NCBI RefSeq assembly: GCF_963678635.1
Contig: NC_087062.1
Span: 18,527,789-18,591,788 of the forward strand
Length of the DNA stretch: 64,000 nucleotides
Origin: Symsagittifera roscoffensis
Taxonomy: Eukaryota; Xenacoelomorpha; Acoela; Convolutidae
Direction of reading: 5' to 3'
A program made the position numbers and the translations under genes. Shown here piece after piece: positions 46,331 through 58,656 of the stretch. How positions within the stretch are numbered: the stretch's first letter is position 1; every line of letters begins with the position of its first letter. Under the pieces are notes generated by a model that was given only the letters and a program-made list of their open reading frames with translations, was not told the DNA's origin and searched no databases.

Positions 46331-46682
46331 AATTATAATAATTAATAATAATAATACTTGTAGTTCCTGCGAACCGCAGAGGAGCTATCAGTAGGCCTTA
46401 ACAGTCCTGTCGAGGATAGTCCATTTGTATTATCTCCCCACATTCCAGACAGTGTTTTTTTGTTGAGTGAAGCTCTTTTTTGCGACTCAAGGCCGTTTTT
46501 GTGCGTCTAGAACTTTCAAGTGGTATCACTATTGCAGCCAAATTTGGTCAGGTTGTGGTAGATCTGAAGCTAGAGGTCAACTGAGAGCTCGTCCTCACAC
46601 ACTATCATTGCCATGGTATGGGATCGATTACACGATCTGACAATTCTAAAGTGAACGCCTTACCAGTTTTCTAAGTGCCCCC
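46331..46682 (-). mobile_element. tRNA-derived SINE, unit 3 of first array
   Basis: Full-length. The A box is altered (TTAGAAAACTGG), so this copy would be a poor pol III template. Confidence 0.8.
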
Positions 46683-46824
46683 TTCCTTAGTTACTTTGCA
46701 AGACTCACTTACTTAAATAGGATCTCCACTTACACTCTGTGTCTTCAGCTTCGATTTAAAAAAATGAGAACTTTTCCGAGCTTCTATTAAATTACAGCTT
46801 ACTCAATTATCTGTCCTTCTTTTT

Positions 46825-47518
46825 TTAGTAGCGGGTCTGGTAATAGCTCAAAAATTTTGCCCGTTCACAATACGCTTCAATTGTTTTCAATATTTGACTG
46901 CACATACTTTTGGATGGATGAGACTTGATTTTGACCTCATGCTTCATTCCTTCATGAAATTTTTGGACTGATAACGTAGTTGACGTCGCTTTGATCAAGA
47001 TTTGCAGTGATCTAAAGCGGCGTTGCAGATAGAACTTCTCGTTCGTGAACTTTGCTAAATGTCCTCGTGTTGCTTCGTAGTGAACTTTAATTGACAACAA
47101 AATAGACACTCGATTGTCCTAGCCTGTTGTTGGATGCAGATTTTTGATCAACTCATAACATCGAACAACTCTTTCTTTTGAACAAATCTTAACTTCCTGA
47201 ATGCTCAGAAAATAGGTCATGTTTTTGCAGTCATTATCCAGCTACCGCGGTGGACCTTTTTGAAGGCTTTTTATTATTGTTAAGAGCTTTATGTGTTGAT
47301 GAATCCAGACTGAAGAAGCATAACCAAGATGAGGTCACTCAAGCTAGCTAAAAGCAATCGCAAACTACTTGCATCCAAATGTTTAAATGTCCTAGAGATG
47401 ACCGACAGGCTCCAGAGACTTCGCAAAGATCAGTTATATTGGCTTCGCAAAAACCGTTGCATTTTCGAGAAACATTTGTGGGTCAACCTCATCAGCGTTG
47501 GGTGATTTTGACTTGTTT
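46825..47518 (-). pseudogene. LINE reverse-transcriptase fragment (unit 4), longest open tail
   Basis: The C-terminal tail is open for 94 codons (47109-46825): HYEATRGHLAKF, then KHEVKIKSHPSKSM, then YYQTRY and a stop. This is the end of the original LINE open frame; the SINE follows about 140 bp further on. Confidence 0.75.
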
Positions 47519-47666
47519 GGGTTTTCAAATTTTTAACATGTTTTCATGCTAAATGATATCGACTCCAAACTCTCAGCAACTTTCGTATCAGGCAAGTTTG
47601 ATATCGTTCAGGTCTCCATTTTAATTACTCCCGAGAAACAAGCGTTCATTAAATTGGCCTTCTTTC

Positions 47667-48018
47667 AATTATAATAATTAATAATAATAATAATTGTAGT
47701 TCCTGCGAACCGCAGAGGAGCTATCAGTAGGCCTTAACAGTCCTGTCGAGGATAGTCCATTTGTTTTATCTCCCCACATTCCAGACAGTGTTATTTTGTT
47801 GAGCGAAGCTCTTTTTTGTGACTCAAGGCCGTTTTTGTGCGTCTAGAACTTTCAAGTGGTACCACTATTGCAGCCAAATTTGGTCAGGTTGTGGTAGATC
47901 TGAAGCTAGAGGTCAAGTGAGAGCTCGCCCTCACACACTATCATTGCCATGGTATGGGATGGATCACACGATCTGACGATTCTAAAGTGAACGCCTTACC
48001 ACTTTGCTAAGTGCCCCC
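47667..48018 (-). mobile_element. tRNA-derived SINE, unit 4 of first array
   Basis: Full-length. The T-arm region lost bases (GTGTGATCCATCCCATAC) relative to unit 1. Confidence 0.8.
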
Positions 48019-48350
48019 TTCCTTAGTTACTTTGCAAGACTCACTTACTTAAATAGGATCTCCACTTACACTCTGTGTCTTCAGCTTCGATTTAAAAAAA
48101 TGAGAACTTTTCCGAGCTTCTAATAAATTACAGCTTACTCAATTATCTGTCCTTCTTTTTTTAGTAGCGGGTCTGGTAATAGCTCAAAACTTTTGCCCGT
48201 TCACAGTACGCTTCACTTGTTTTCAATATTTGACTGCATATACTTTTTGATGGATGAGACCTGACTTTGACCTCATGTTTCATTCCTTCAACAAGTTTTT
48301 GGGCTGACAACGTAGTTGACATTGCTTTGATCAAGGTTTGCAGTGATATA

Positions 48351-49339
48351 AAGCAGTGAAAGAGTCATCATTTAAAAAATTTTAAATATTTTTGTTGCAA
48401 CTTTCAGATTAAGAAATGCCCTGCTGTCTTCGTCCCCTTTTTTTGCGTGATTGCCCCAATCAACCTGATTTTGATCCTATTGCTTCGTGGTTTCTTTCAT
48501 TATCATCCTTAGACCAATTTGTCCCGAGAACGCTGCATAATTTTTTGACCAAGTGGAGCTGCAAAATTTTGTTTCAATCGCTATTTGGATCCTGGATGCT
48601 TCGCAAATTGTTCCTGGAGTGCTGCGATCTGGCTGGTTTGCATATCTGCTATATTTTGATCCGACTGTTGGTCAATTTAGCTTGGGAGCATTTACAAATA
48701 GTGGCCAAGATCTGATTCTCGTTGAATAGTCTTCTTTTCCATGCTTTCGCAAGTTTCGCAGAGCCATATGAGACACCTGAAAACGGGCCTTTTTGGCTTA
48801 ATGGTGTTCTCCCAAAAGATTCTAATTTGTATTTATAAAATTTTATAAAGAACTTTGTAACTAGATATCGTTTGAAAACAATTTATTATTATTATTATTT
48901 AAGCCCCTCCATTTTTTTGGATGGATGCCGGAATGCTGTTGAATTTTAATGAGCAGCCCACCGTGTAAAAGCGAAATCTACAATTCTCACACTTTACTGA
49001 ATTCTTCGCCATATTCCACATTGCAGCTTAGACAAGCGTACTTGGCTGAAGCCAATCTTGCTCCATTCCCATTCTGAGGTATTAAATCTCTAATTAATTA
49101 GAGCTATCGTAGTTTTCACTGAAACAGAGAACAGGGCCTCAATGTCTTTAGGAAATAAGAAATATGAAAAAAAAACTACAGCAAATAGCTAGGACTTCCT
49201 TGATTCTGTTTCTGGAGACGCTTCTTTGACGCTGGCAAGAACAATTCTTCTTTTTTGTGACAATGGCCGTAGGTTTAAATAGCTATTTAATGTTGGGTCG
49301 TTTTGCTAGTGTGCGTCAAGTTGATGACTTTTTACAAAT
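48351..49339. other. Linker between the 1.33-kb array and the decayed LINE, first copy
   Basis: It carries a 99-codon plus-strand frame (48416-48715, MPCCLRPLFLRD start) also present in the second copy at 57864 with a different end. It has no recognisable domain or splice context, and I do not call it a gene. Confidence 0.4.
48770..48900 (+). mobile_element. 131-bp insertion with TTA-repeat tail, first 9.4-kb copy only
   Basis: It is absent at the equivalent point of the second copy (after CCATAT at 58218), where the flanks join as GCCATATAAGTCCCTCC. It begins GAGACACCTGAAAACGGG and ends AACAATTTATTATTATTATT, a 3' tail like those of LINE or SINE ends. It is probably a 5'-truncated retrotransposon. 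No clear target duplication. Confidence 0.7.
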
Positions 49340-52300
49340 TTCTTTTTAATTGAGCGAAAACAAAATTTTGAGGGCGTAGTTCAAATTTACATCAGTCATG
49401 ATATTTATTTGTTCAAATTGCTTCCCAGGGAGCTTTCCATAGGTTGCCACTAATGGATCTCCTTTAATTAAAAACAGATAAGAAATATTTTTAAACCTTA
49501 ATGTTTTTTTTTGTTTTAAAGTTAAAAAATTGCAAATTAAATTACGGTCTTGGTCTTGAATTTGATTCAATATTAAATCTACAGCTTTGAGAAACAGTTT
49601 TTGATGTAATGACCGTTGAACTTTTTCTGGAAAATTGACCCTTAGTTCTCTTAAATGCGAATTTTTTCCTTAATGATTTTTCTATACGCTGGTACAATAT
49701 TCTGTTTTTTTTTGTAGAGATAACATTTTGGAGATTTCAATCGATGGGTATTTTTCCGGAGATCTCTATCGATGGGTATAGTAGATTGAAGGGCTTCAAC
49801 TCCACAAGCCAGTTTTACCAACATGTTTTTTATTTCGCCCTTGAATGTAAGGTATTGATCAAGCATAATTCCTAAATACTACAATTGTGACTTCACTACA
49901 ATAGTATTATTATCTAGTGGTATACTGTGTTTAGGTAAAATCTTGCAAAGTAATGTGAAAATTTTTGACAAGATTCTCGCAGATGCTGAAAAGCGAAATT
50001 AACATTATGATGGGTGCAGTAAACTAATGTACCATCAGCATATTGCACTTTGTTTGCGACTTTCGGGTAATTGTTTGCTTAGATCAGTTATGCAGATGTT
50101 GAAAATTAAAAGTAATGAAACTTTGCTTCTAAAACCCCTTGATCGAGTGATATGCAATCCTGTTTTGTGTTTTTACTACAGTTTTTTGTTGCCTGTTGCC
50201 TCAATAGCCGATTCCGAGAAACCCAGATTTTTAAATCAAAAACCAGAAAAATTTGATCAATTGATTCGAAAGCTTTTGATAGGCCTAGTATGGCTACGGA
50301 AGAATTCAGTACAGTAAAATATTGCATGCATAGTAGATTATGATGATCTAAAACGATTTTGAGTATTGTTTAAAAAGTTATTGCTCAATAGATATTCATT
50401 TACTTGTTATGTAACAACTTTTCAAAACTTTTGATGATGCGCTTCTTATTTATAATGGTCTGTAGTTTTCTGCTAATTCTTGGTCTTTTTTGTATACGGA
50501 GTAACAAGAGCTTTTTTGTGTCTTAAACAAAAAATATCTTGTTTTATTAATGAAGAAAGTCAAGTTTTGTTTCATGAAGAAAGTCAAGTGAGGATTTTCT
50601 TAATTGCAGCCGATTAGGGCTCATATCAAAAATACAGACGAGCTTGCTGGTTTTCTAACAAAAAGTTCGGTTAGTAAATTTTTTCCGATTCAAATTTACT
50701 AATAAATTGAAAGAGAAAATGTTTTTTTTTCTTTGTGTAAGGTTGTGTTGCTTATAACTTTTTGGTTCAATTTTTTTGTGCAATGTTTTTTCAGTTTTTG
50801 TGTCAGAGAAGTAGCTTAATTTCAGAAATTAGTATTTTATGAAATTTGCCAATTTCAAACTGTTGTTTATTCAGTTTCCTAACGAGTCTTCATTTATTGG
50901 TGTTGTTTTATCTGCTGTTTTTTGTGGAATTTTCGGTATCGTTTATAAAATTTCGTTTCTGTTGCTCGGTGGTTTTTGAACTGAATAGTTCTGAAATAAA
51001 ATTGTCATCATTGAGATTAGCTGCTTAAATTAGACTTATGAATACCTATAAAAATTGGTTTTTTTGGCGAGCTTTTTTATGCAGCCAACTAACTTTGTGT
51101 TTAACTTTCAAAATAGTTTTTCTGGATGGTATTGCGGATAAAACATTCTCCAATTGACTTTTGATAGAGCCATCTTGAATCGTTTTCTGAAAAAATTGAT
51201 TTATCATAAGTTGTAAAAGAATAACTTTTTTTTCAAATTTTACAAGTCTGTAAAGATATTGTAGCTAAGTGGTCCGTGTTGATAGGTTGCTTAAAACTAA
51301 CAGCGTCCATGATTAGATTCATTAAGCTTAGGTTGGTAACGACAAAATTAATAAGTGATTCCGAATGATTTGATGTTGATTTGTTTGCAACTTCTGATTT
51401 ATATGGCGTTACAATTGTGCTGAGAGATTTTTTTCTGAATAGCAAAATTAGTTTAAATTATAATCTCCCATTATTACCAACTTTTTGTTTGTAGCTTCTG
51501 CATAAGCAATAAATATAGCAAGACTACCGATAAACTCAGTTTTGTTGAACTTGTTAGGGTTATAAGTGATTTTGTATCAGGTAAATCTTTCAATTTTATT
51601 GTTAGATGTTTCAAATTCCAACCAGATGCTGCCATGTTTGTCACTAAACAAATTTAGATCTTTACGAAGCTTAGGTTTTAGGCTTCTGGGATTGAGAATC
51701 ATAATTCCACTGCCTCCGCTTTTATCATTGCCCTCCTCGAATCTGTCAAAGCGAATTGCGGTAACTTGTTTGTTGTTCAGCGTTCATAAAATATAGTCAT
51801 TTGAATTTTTGAACCATGTCTCGGAGAGTCCATAAACTGTGCTATAACCGCGCTTGCGCATTGGTTCTTTAAAATAGCCTCTTTTCCGGTTTGAACTTCT
51901 GCAGTTTAGATATAAGACCTTGATGTTGCCTCTATAGTCGTCAAGTTTTTCCGATATTTTTTCAAGACTCATGTTCGGACCTGGATTTGGATGAAGGCCT
52001 CCAGAGCGAAACGGTATGTTTCTGAGCTATGCAGAAGTTGTGATGGTTTTCAGTGATGATGAGAATGATAAAACCAAAAAATCAATTAATGATAAAACTT
52101 TTAATGAAGTGAGCTTGAGAGGCTTTAAGTAGATGAGCTTGAGAGGCACTCAATTTATCGTGCTTGTTGATTTAGTGGCATCCCATGGAAAAAATTTTCC
52201 GTCCCGTTTTACTTATTACTTATAACAAAATTTTTTTTGGCGCAATACATAAAAAGAAGTAAGCTTGTCATTGTAAAAGCTTAGGTAATCGCGTAATTTA

Positions 52301-53020
52301 GGATTCAGGGTTTTTGGTATCAAAACTCTTACACCACTGCTTCTGCGTTTTGTCATTACACCACTGTTTCTGTAGATCTATCACGGCGAAATGCAGTGAG
52401 CTGTTTAATATCCATTGTCCGTAAGTTATGGTCATTGGAGTTATTGAACCATGTATGAGAGATTTCGTAAATTGTGTTATATCTGCCTTTGTGTACTAGT
52501 TCTTGAAGATCACCTCTTTTCCTGTAAGACTTCTGCAGTATTAGTGTGAAATTATGATGTTGCTTTTGCAGTATTCCAGTTTTTCGGATATTTAGACCTA
52601 GATTTGGAGGAATGTCTCCAGAGCATAATAGTTTGTTTCTAAGCCATGAAAAAGCGAGCCTCATAACGATTGTTTTTAGCGATGACAAGAAAGATAGACA
52701 AGATAAATCAAGTAATGATAATATTACTAATAAAATCAATAATGTGGGCTTGAGAGGCTTTTAGTAAAAGCGTGAGATATATCTTACTTGTTAAATTAGT
52801 GGTAAACCATGGAAAAAATTTTCCGACCGGTTTTTTCAATGTTTTGTCTATAATATTATTTTTGTTGTTGAAATACATACGAAGAAGTAAGCTACTTAGT
52901 GACCAAATTACATTCAATGTAAATTCAGAAAAAAGAAATTTTCAAATACCAGACCTATTTTTGAAATATTCTAAAAAATTAGCTTTAACGATATCAGACC
53001 TGCGCATTGAACTAAGATGA
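49340..53020 (-). pseudogene. Decayed LINE retrotransposon, endonuclease and reverse transcriptase, first copy
   Basis: On the minus strand, from high to low coordinates, several LINE landmarks appear. LLCSGDIPPNLGL (about 52620) resembles the 2A-like SGDIELNPGP word before the endonuclease of some LINEs. IKVLYLNCRS and LSETWF (51.8-51.9 kb) and KLVIMGDYNLN (about 51470) are endonuclease blocks, and NTDHLA (about 51270) is the SDH-like block. LSKAFESIDQIF (about 50280) and VQYADGTLVY (about 50025, YADD motif mutated) are reverse transcriptase, and MLDQYLTFKGEI (49866) is the thumb region. Stops and shifts throughout make it inactive. An extra endonuclease-like piece (YNTIYEISHTWFNNSN, 52.4 kb) duplicates the LSETWF region. 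Confidence 0.8.
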
Positions 53021-53105
53021 TTTGTATCAGGCAAGTTTGATATCGTTCAGATCTCCATTTTAAATACTCCCGAGAAACAAGCGTTCATTAAATTGGCCTT
53101 CTCTT

Positions 53106-53457
53106 AATTATAATAATTAATAATAATAATACTTGTAGTTCCTGCGAACCGCAGAGGAGCTATCAGTAGGCCTTAACAGTCCTGTCGAGGATAGTCCATT
53201 TGTATTATCTCCCCACATTCCAGACAGTGTTATTTTGTTGAGCGAAGCTCTTTTTTGCGACTCAAGGCCGTTTTTGTGCGTCTAGAATTTTCAAGTGGTA
53301 CCACTATTGCAGCCAAATTTGGTCAAGTTAGGGTAGATTTGAAGCTAGAGGTCAACTGAGAGCTCGTCCTCACACACTATCATTGCCATGGTATGGGATC
53401 GACTACACGATCTGACGATTCTAAAGTGAACGCCTTACCACTTTGCTAAGTGCCCCC
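53106..53457 (-). mobile_element. tRNA-derived SINE, partner of the copy at 43661
   Basis: Same A box and B-box region (GTAGTCGATCCCATAC) as its partner. Confidence 0.8.
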
Positions 53458-53599
53458 TTCCTTAGTTACTTTGCAAGACTCACTTACTTAAATAGGATCT
53501 CCACTTACACTATGTGTCTTCAGCTTCGATTTTAAAAAATGAGAACTTTTCCGAGCTTCTATTAAATTACAGCTTACTCAATTATCTGTCCTTTTTTTT

Positions 53600-54291
53600 T
53601 TAGTAGCGGGTCTGGTAATAGCTCAAAAATTTTGCCCGTTCACAATAAGCTTCAATTGTTTTCAATATTTGACTGCACATACTTTTGGATGGATGAGACT
53701 TGACTTTGACCTCATGCTTCATTCCTTCATCAAATTTTTGGGTTGATAACGTAGTTGACATCGCTTTGATCAAGGTTTGCAGTGATCTAAAGCGGTGTTG
53801 CTGATAGAACTTCTCGTTCGTGAACTTTGCTAAATGTCCTGTGTTGCTTCGTAGTGAACTTTAATTGACAACAAAATAGACACCCGATTGTCCTAGCCTG
53901 TTGTTGGATGCAGATTTTTGATCAACTGATAACATCAAAAAACTCTTTCTTTTGAACAAATCTTAACTTCCTGAATGCTCACAAAATAGGTCATGTTTTT
54001 GCAGTCATTATCCAGCTACCGCGGTGGACACTTTTGAAGGCTTTTTATTATTGTTAAGAGCTTTATGTGTTGATGAATCCAGACTGAAGAAGCATAATCA
54101 AGATGAGGTCTCTCAAGCTAGCTAAAAGCAATCGCAAACTACTTGCATCCAAACGTTTAAATGTCCTAGAGATGACCGACAGGCTCCAGAGACTTCGCAA
54201 AGATCAGTTATATTGGCTTTGCAATAACCGTTGCATTTTTGAGAAACATTTGTGGGTCAATCTCATCAGGGTTGGGTGATTTTGACTTGTT
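53600..54291 (-). pseudogene. LINE reverse-transcriptase fragment, partner of 44155-44850
   Basis: Same motifs and the same one-base loss before RGH as its partner. Confidence 0.7.
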
Positions 54292-54440
54292 TGGGTTTTC
54301 AAATTTTTAACATGTTTTCATGCTAATTGATATCGACTCCAAACTCTGAGCAACTTTTGTATCAGGCAAGTTTGATATCGTTCAGGTCTCTATTTTAAAT
54401 ACTCCCGAGAAACAAGCGTTCATTAAATTGGCCTTCTTTT

Positions 54441-54792
54441 AATTATAATAATTAATAATAATAATACTTGTAGTTCCTGCGAACCGCAGAGGAGCTATCA
54501 GTAGGCCTTAACAGTCCTGTCGAGGATAGTCCAATTGTATTATCTCCCCACATTCCAGACAGTGTTATTTTGTTGAGCGAAGCTCTTTTTTGCGACTCAA
54601 GGCCGTTTTTGTGCGTCTAGAATTTTCAAGTGGTACCACTATTGCAGCCAAATTTGGTCAAGTTGTGGTAGATTTGAAGCTAGAGGTCAACTGAGAGCTC
54701 GTCCTCACACACTATCATTGCCATGGTATGGGATCGATTACACGATCTGACGATTCTAAAGTGAACGCCTTACCACTTTGCTAAGTGCCCCC
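54441..54792 (-). mobile_element. tRNA-derived SINE, partner of the copy at 44996
   Basis: Same head as its partner; full length. Confidence 0.8.
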
Positions 54793-54924
54793 TTCCTTAG
54801 TTACTTTGCAAGACTCACTTACTTAAATAGGATCTCCACTTACACTCTGTGTCTTCAGCTTCGATTTAAAAAAATGAGAACTTTTCCGAGCTTCTATTAA
54901 ATTACAGCTTACTCAATTATCTGT

Positions 54925-55628
54925 CCTTCTTTTTTTAGTAGCGGGTCTGGTAATAGCTCAAAAACTTTGCCCGTTCACAATACGCTTCAATTGTTTTCAA
55001 TATTTGACTGCACATACTTTTGGATAGATGAGACTTGACTTTGACCTCATGCTTCATTCCTTCATCATATTTTTGGGTTGATAACGTAGTTGACATCGCT
55101 TTGATCAAGGTTTGCAGTGTCTAAAGCGGTGTTGCAGATAGAACTTCTCGTTCGTGAACTTTGCTAAATGTCCTCGTGTTGCTTCGTAGTGAACTTTAAT
55201 TGACAACAAAATAGACACCCGATTGTCCTAGCCTGTTGTTGGATGCAGATTTTTGATCAACTCATAACATCGAACAACTCTTTCTTTTGAACAAATCTTA
55301 ACTTCCTGAATGCTCACAAAATAGGTCATGTTTTTGCAGTCATTATCCAGCTACCGCGGTGGACACTTTTGAAGGCTTTTTATTATTGTTAAGAGCTTTA
55401 TGTGTTGATGAATCCAGACTGAAGAAGTATAATCAAGATGAGGTCTCTCAAGCTAGCTAAAAGCAATCGCAAACTACTTGCATCCAAACGTTTAAATGTC
55501 CTAGAGATGACCGACAGGCTCCAGAGACTTCGCAAAGATCAATTATATTGGCTTCGCAATAACCGTTGCATTTTCGAGAAACATTTGTGGGTCAACCTCA
55601 TCAGGGTTGGGTGATTTTGACTTGTTTG
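54925..55628 (-). pseudogene. LINE reverse-transcriptase fragment, partner of 45490-46182
   Basis: Same motifs and the same CAGTGTCTAAAG frameshift as its partner. Confidence 0.7.
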
Positions 55629-55775
55629 GGTTTTCAAATTTTTAACATGTTTTCATGCTAATTGATATCGATTCCAAACTCTCAGCAACTTTTGTATCAG
55701 GCAAGTTTGATATCGTTCAGGTCTCCATTTTAAATACTCCCGAGAAACAAGCGTTAATTAAATTGGCCTTCTTTT

Positions 55776-56130
55776 AATTATAATAATTAATAATAATAAT
55801 AATACTTGTAGTTCCTGCGAACCGCAGAGGAGCTATCAGTAGGCCTTAACAGTCCTGTCGAGGATAGTCCATTTGTATTATCTCCCCACATTCCAGACAG
55901 TGTTTTTTTGTTGAGTGAAGCTCTTTTTTGCGACTCAAGGCCGTTTTTGTGCGTCTAGAACTTTCAAGTGGTATCACTATTGCAGCCAAATTTGGTCAGG
56001 TTGTGGTAGATCTGAAGCTAGAGGTCAACTGAGAGCTCGTCCTCACACACTATCATTGCCATGGTATGGGATCGATTACACGATCTGACAATTCTAAAGT
56101 GAACGCCTTACCAGTTTTCTAAGTGCCCCC
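55776..56130 (-). mobile_element. tRNA-derived SINE, partner of the copy at 46331
   Basis: Carries the same defective A box (TTAGAAAACTGG). Its ATT tail is one repeat longer, so the tail has slipped since duplication. Confidence 0.8.
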
Positions 56131-56272
56131 TTCCTTAGTTACTTTGCAAGACTCACTTACTTAAATAGGATCTCCACTTACACTCTGTGTCTTCAGCTTC
56201 GATTTAAAAAAATGAGAACTTTTCCGAGCTTCTATTAAATTACAGCTTACTCAATTATCTGTCCTTCTTTTT

Positions 56273-56968
56273 TTAGTAGCGGGTCTGGTAATAGCTCAAA
56301 AATTTTGCCCGTTCACAATACGCTTCAATTGTTTTCAATATTTGACTGCACATACTTTTGGATGGATGAGACTTGATTTTGACCTCATGCTTCATTCCTT
56401 CATGAAATTTTTGGACTGATAACGTAGTTGACGTCGCTTTGATCAAGATTTGCAGTGATCTAAAGCGGCGTTGCAGATAGAACTTCTCGTTCGTGAACTT
56501 TGCTAAATGTCCTCGTGTTGCTTCGTAGTGAACTTTAATTGACAACAAAATAGACACTCGATTGTCCTAGCCTGTTGTTGGATGCAGATTTTTGATCAAC
56601 TCATAACATCGAACAACTCTTTCTTTTGAACAAATCTTAACTTCCTGAATGCTCAGAAAATAGGACATGTTTTTGCAGTCATTATCCAGCTACCGCGGTG
56701 GACCTTTTTGAAGGCTTTTTATTATTGTTAAGAGCTTTATGTGTTGATGAATCCAGACTGAAGAAGCATAACCAAGATGAGGTCACTCAAGCTAGCTAAA
56801 AGCAATCGCAAACTACTTGCATCCAAATGTTTAAATGTCCTAGAGATGACCGACAGGCTCCAGAGACTTCGCAAAGATCAGTTATATTGGCTTCGCAAAA
56901 ACCGTTGCATTTTCGAGAAACATTTGTGGGTCAACCTCATCAGGGTTGGGTGATTTTGACTTGTTTGG
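56273..56968 (-). pseudogene. LINE reverse-transcriptase fragment, partner of 46825-47518
   Basis: The 94-codon C-terminal tail (56557-56273) is identical in protein sequence to its partner. Confidence 0.7.
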
Positions 56969-57114
56969 GTTTTCAAATTTTTAACATGTTTTCATGCTAA
57001 ATGATATCGACTCCAAACTCTCAGCAACTTTCGTATCAGGCAAGTTTGATATCGTTCAGGTCTCCATTTTAATTACTCCCGAGAAACAAGCGTTCATTAA
57101 ATTGGCCTTCTTTC

Positions 57115-57466
57115 AATTATAATAATTAAAAATAATAATAATTGTAGTTCCTGCGAACCGCAGAGGAGCTATCAGTAGGCCTTAACAGTCCTGTCGAGGA
57201 TAGTCCATTTGTATTATCTCCCCACATTCCAGACAGTGTTATTTTGTTGAGCGAAGCTCTTTTTTGTGACTCAAGGCCGTTTTTGTGCGTCTAGAACTTT
57301 CAAGTGGTACCACTATTGCAGCCAAATTTGGTCAGGTTGTGGTAGATCTGAAGCTAGAGGTCAAGTGAGAGCTCGTCCTCACACACTATCATTGCCATGG
57401 TATGGGATGGATCACACGATCTGACGATTTTAAAGTGAACGCCTTACCACTTTGCTAAGTGCCCCC
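57115..57466 (-). mobile_element. tRNA-derived SINE, partner of the copy at 47667
   Basis: Same altered T-arm region as its partner; tail has an A for T change (AATTAAAAATAATAATAATT). Confidence 0.8.
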
Positions 57467-57797
57467 TTCCTTAGTTACTTTGCAAGACTCACTTACTTAA
57501 ATAGGATCTCCACTTACACTCTGTGTCTTCAGCTTCGATTTAAAAAAATGAGAACTTTTCCGAGCTTCTAATAAATTACAGCTTACTCAATTATCTGTCC
57601 TTCTTTTTTTAGTAGCGGGTCTGGTAATAGCTCAAAACTTTTGCCCGTTCACAGTACGCTTCACTTGTTTTCAATATTTGACTGCATATACTTTTTGATG
57701 GATGAGACCTGACTTTGACCTCATGTTTCATTCCTTCAACAAGTTTTTGGGCTGACAACGTAGTTGACATTGCTTTGATCAAGGTTTGCAGTGATAT

Positions 57798-58656
57798 AAA
57801 GCAGTGAAAGAGTCATCATTTAAAAAATTTTAAATATTTTTGTTGCAACTTTCAGATTAAGAAATGCCCTGCTGTCTTCGTCCCCTTTTTTTGCGTGATT
57901 GCCCCAATCAACCTGATTTTGATCCTATTGCTCCGTGGTTTCTTTCATTATCATCCTTAGACCAATTTGTCCCGAGAACGCTGCATAATTTTTTGACCAA
58001 GTGGAGCTGCAAAATTTTGTTTCAATCGCTATTTGGATCCTGGATGCTTCGCAAATTGTTCCTGGAGTGCTGCGATCTGGCTGGTTTGCATATCTGCTAT
58101 ATTTTGATCAGACTGCTGCTCAATTTAGCTTCTCACCCATTATAACTCGTAGCAGAGATCTGATTCGCAGTGAATAGTCTTCTTTTCCATGCTTTCGCAA
58201 GTTTCGCAGAGCCATATAAGTCCCTCCATTTTTTTGGATGGATGCCAGAATGCTGTTGAATTTTAATGAGCAGCCCACCGTGTGAAAGCGAAATCTACAA
58301 TTCTCACACTTTACTGAATTCTTCGCCATATTCCACATTGCAGCTTAGACAAGCGTACTTCGCTGAAGCCAATCTTGCTCCATTCCCATTCTGAGGTATT
58401 AAATCTCTAATTAATTAGAGCTATCGTAGTTTTCACTGAAACAGAGAACAGGGCCTCAATGTCTTTAGGAAATAAGAAATATGAAAAAAAAACTACAGCA
58501 AATAGCTAGGACTTCCTTGATTCTGTTTCTGGAGACGCTTCTTTGACGCTGGCAAGAACAGTTCTTCTTTTTTGTGACAATGGCCGTAGGTTTAAATAGC
58601 TATTTAATGTTGGGTCGTTTTGCTAGTGTGCGTCAAGTTGATGACTTTTTACAAAT
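57798..58656. other. Linker between the 1.33-kb array and the decayed LINE, second copy
   Basis: Partner of 48351-49339, without the 131-bp insertion and with the diverged patch at 58111-58170. No gene called. Confidence 0.4.

Larger units (their letters stand above)
43010..48350. repeat. 1.33-kb tandem array, first copy (four units)
   Basis: Units of about 1333 bp start near 43010, 44344, 45677 and 47014 (marker GTTGCAGATAGAACTTCTCG or its one-base variant). Each unit carries, on the minus strand, a decayed LINE reverse-transcriptase fragment and a tRNA-derived SINE. The last unit breaks off near 48350. Divergence between units is low and scattered. Confidence 0.9.
43576..53025. repeat. 9.4-kb tandem duplication, first copy
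   Basis: It matches 53026-62340 with an offset of 9445-9448 up to about 48769 and 9317 after the 131-bp insertion. Most short frames are identical in the two copies. At 53017-53030 the end of the LINE segment joins directly to the sequence found at 43577, with TTTGT shared by both parents of the junction. Confidence 0.9.
53026..57797. repeat. 1.33-kb tandem array, second copy (about 3.6 units)
   Basis: Partial first unit (53026-53803), then units from about 53804, 55133 and 56465. Each shares the private substitutions of its partner in the first array, for example the altered SINE A box in the third unit. So the array existed before the 9.4-kb duplication. Confidence 0.9.

Noticed and set aside
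48416-58145. Paired plus-strand frames beginning MPCCLRPLF (48416 and 57864)
   Set aside because: They lie in linker DNA of the 9.4-kb duplication, have different C-termini because of the diverged patch, and no domain or splice signals.
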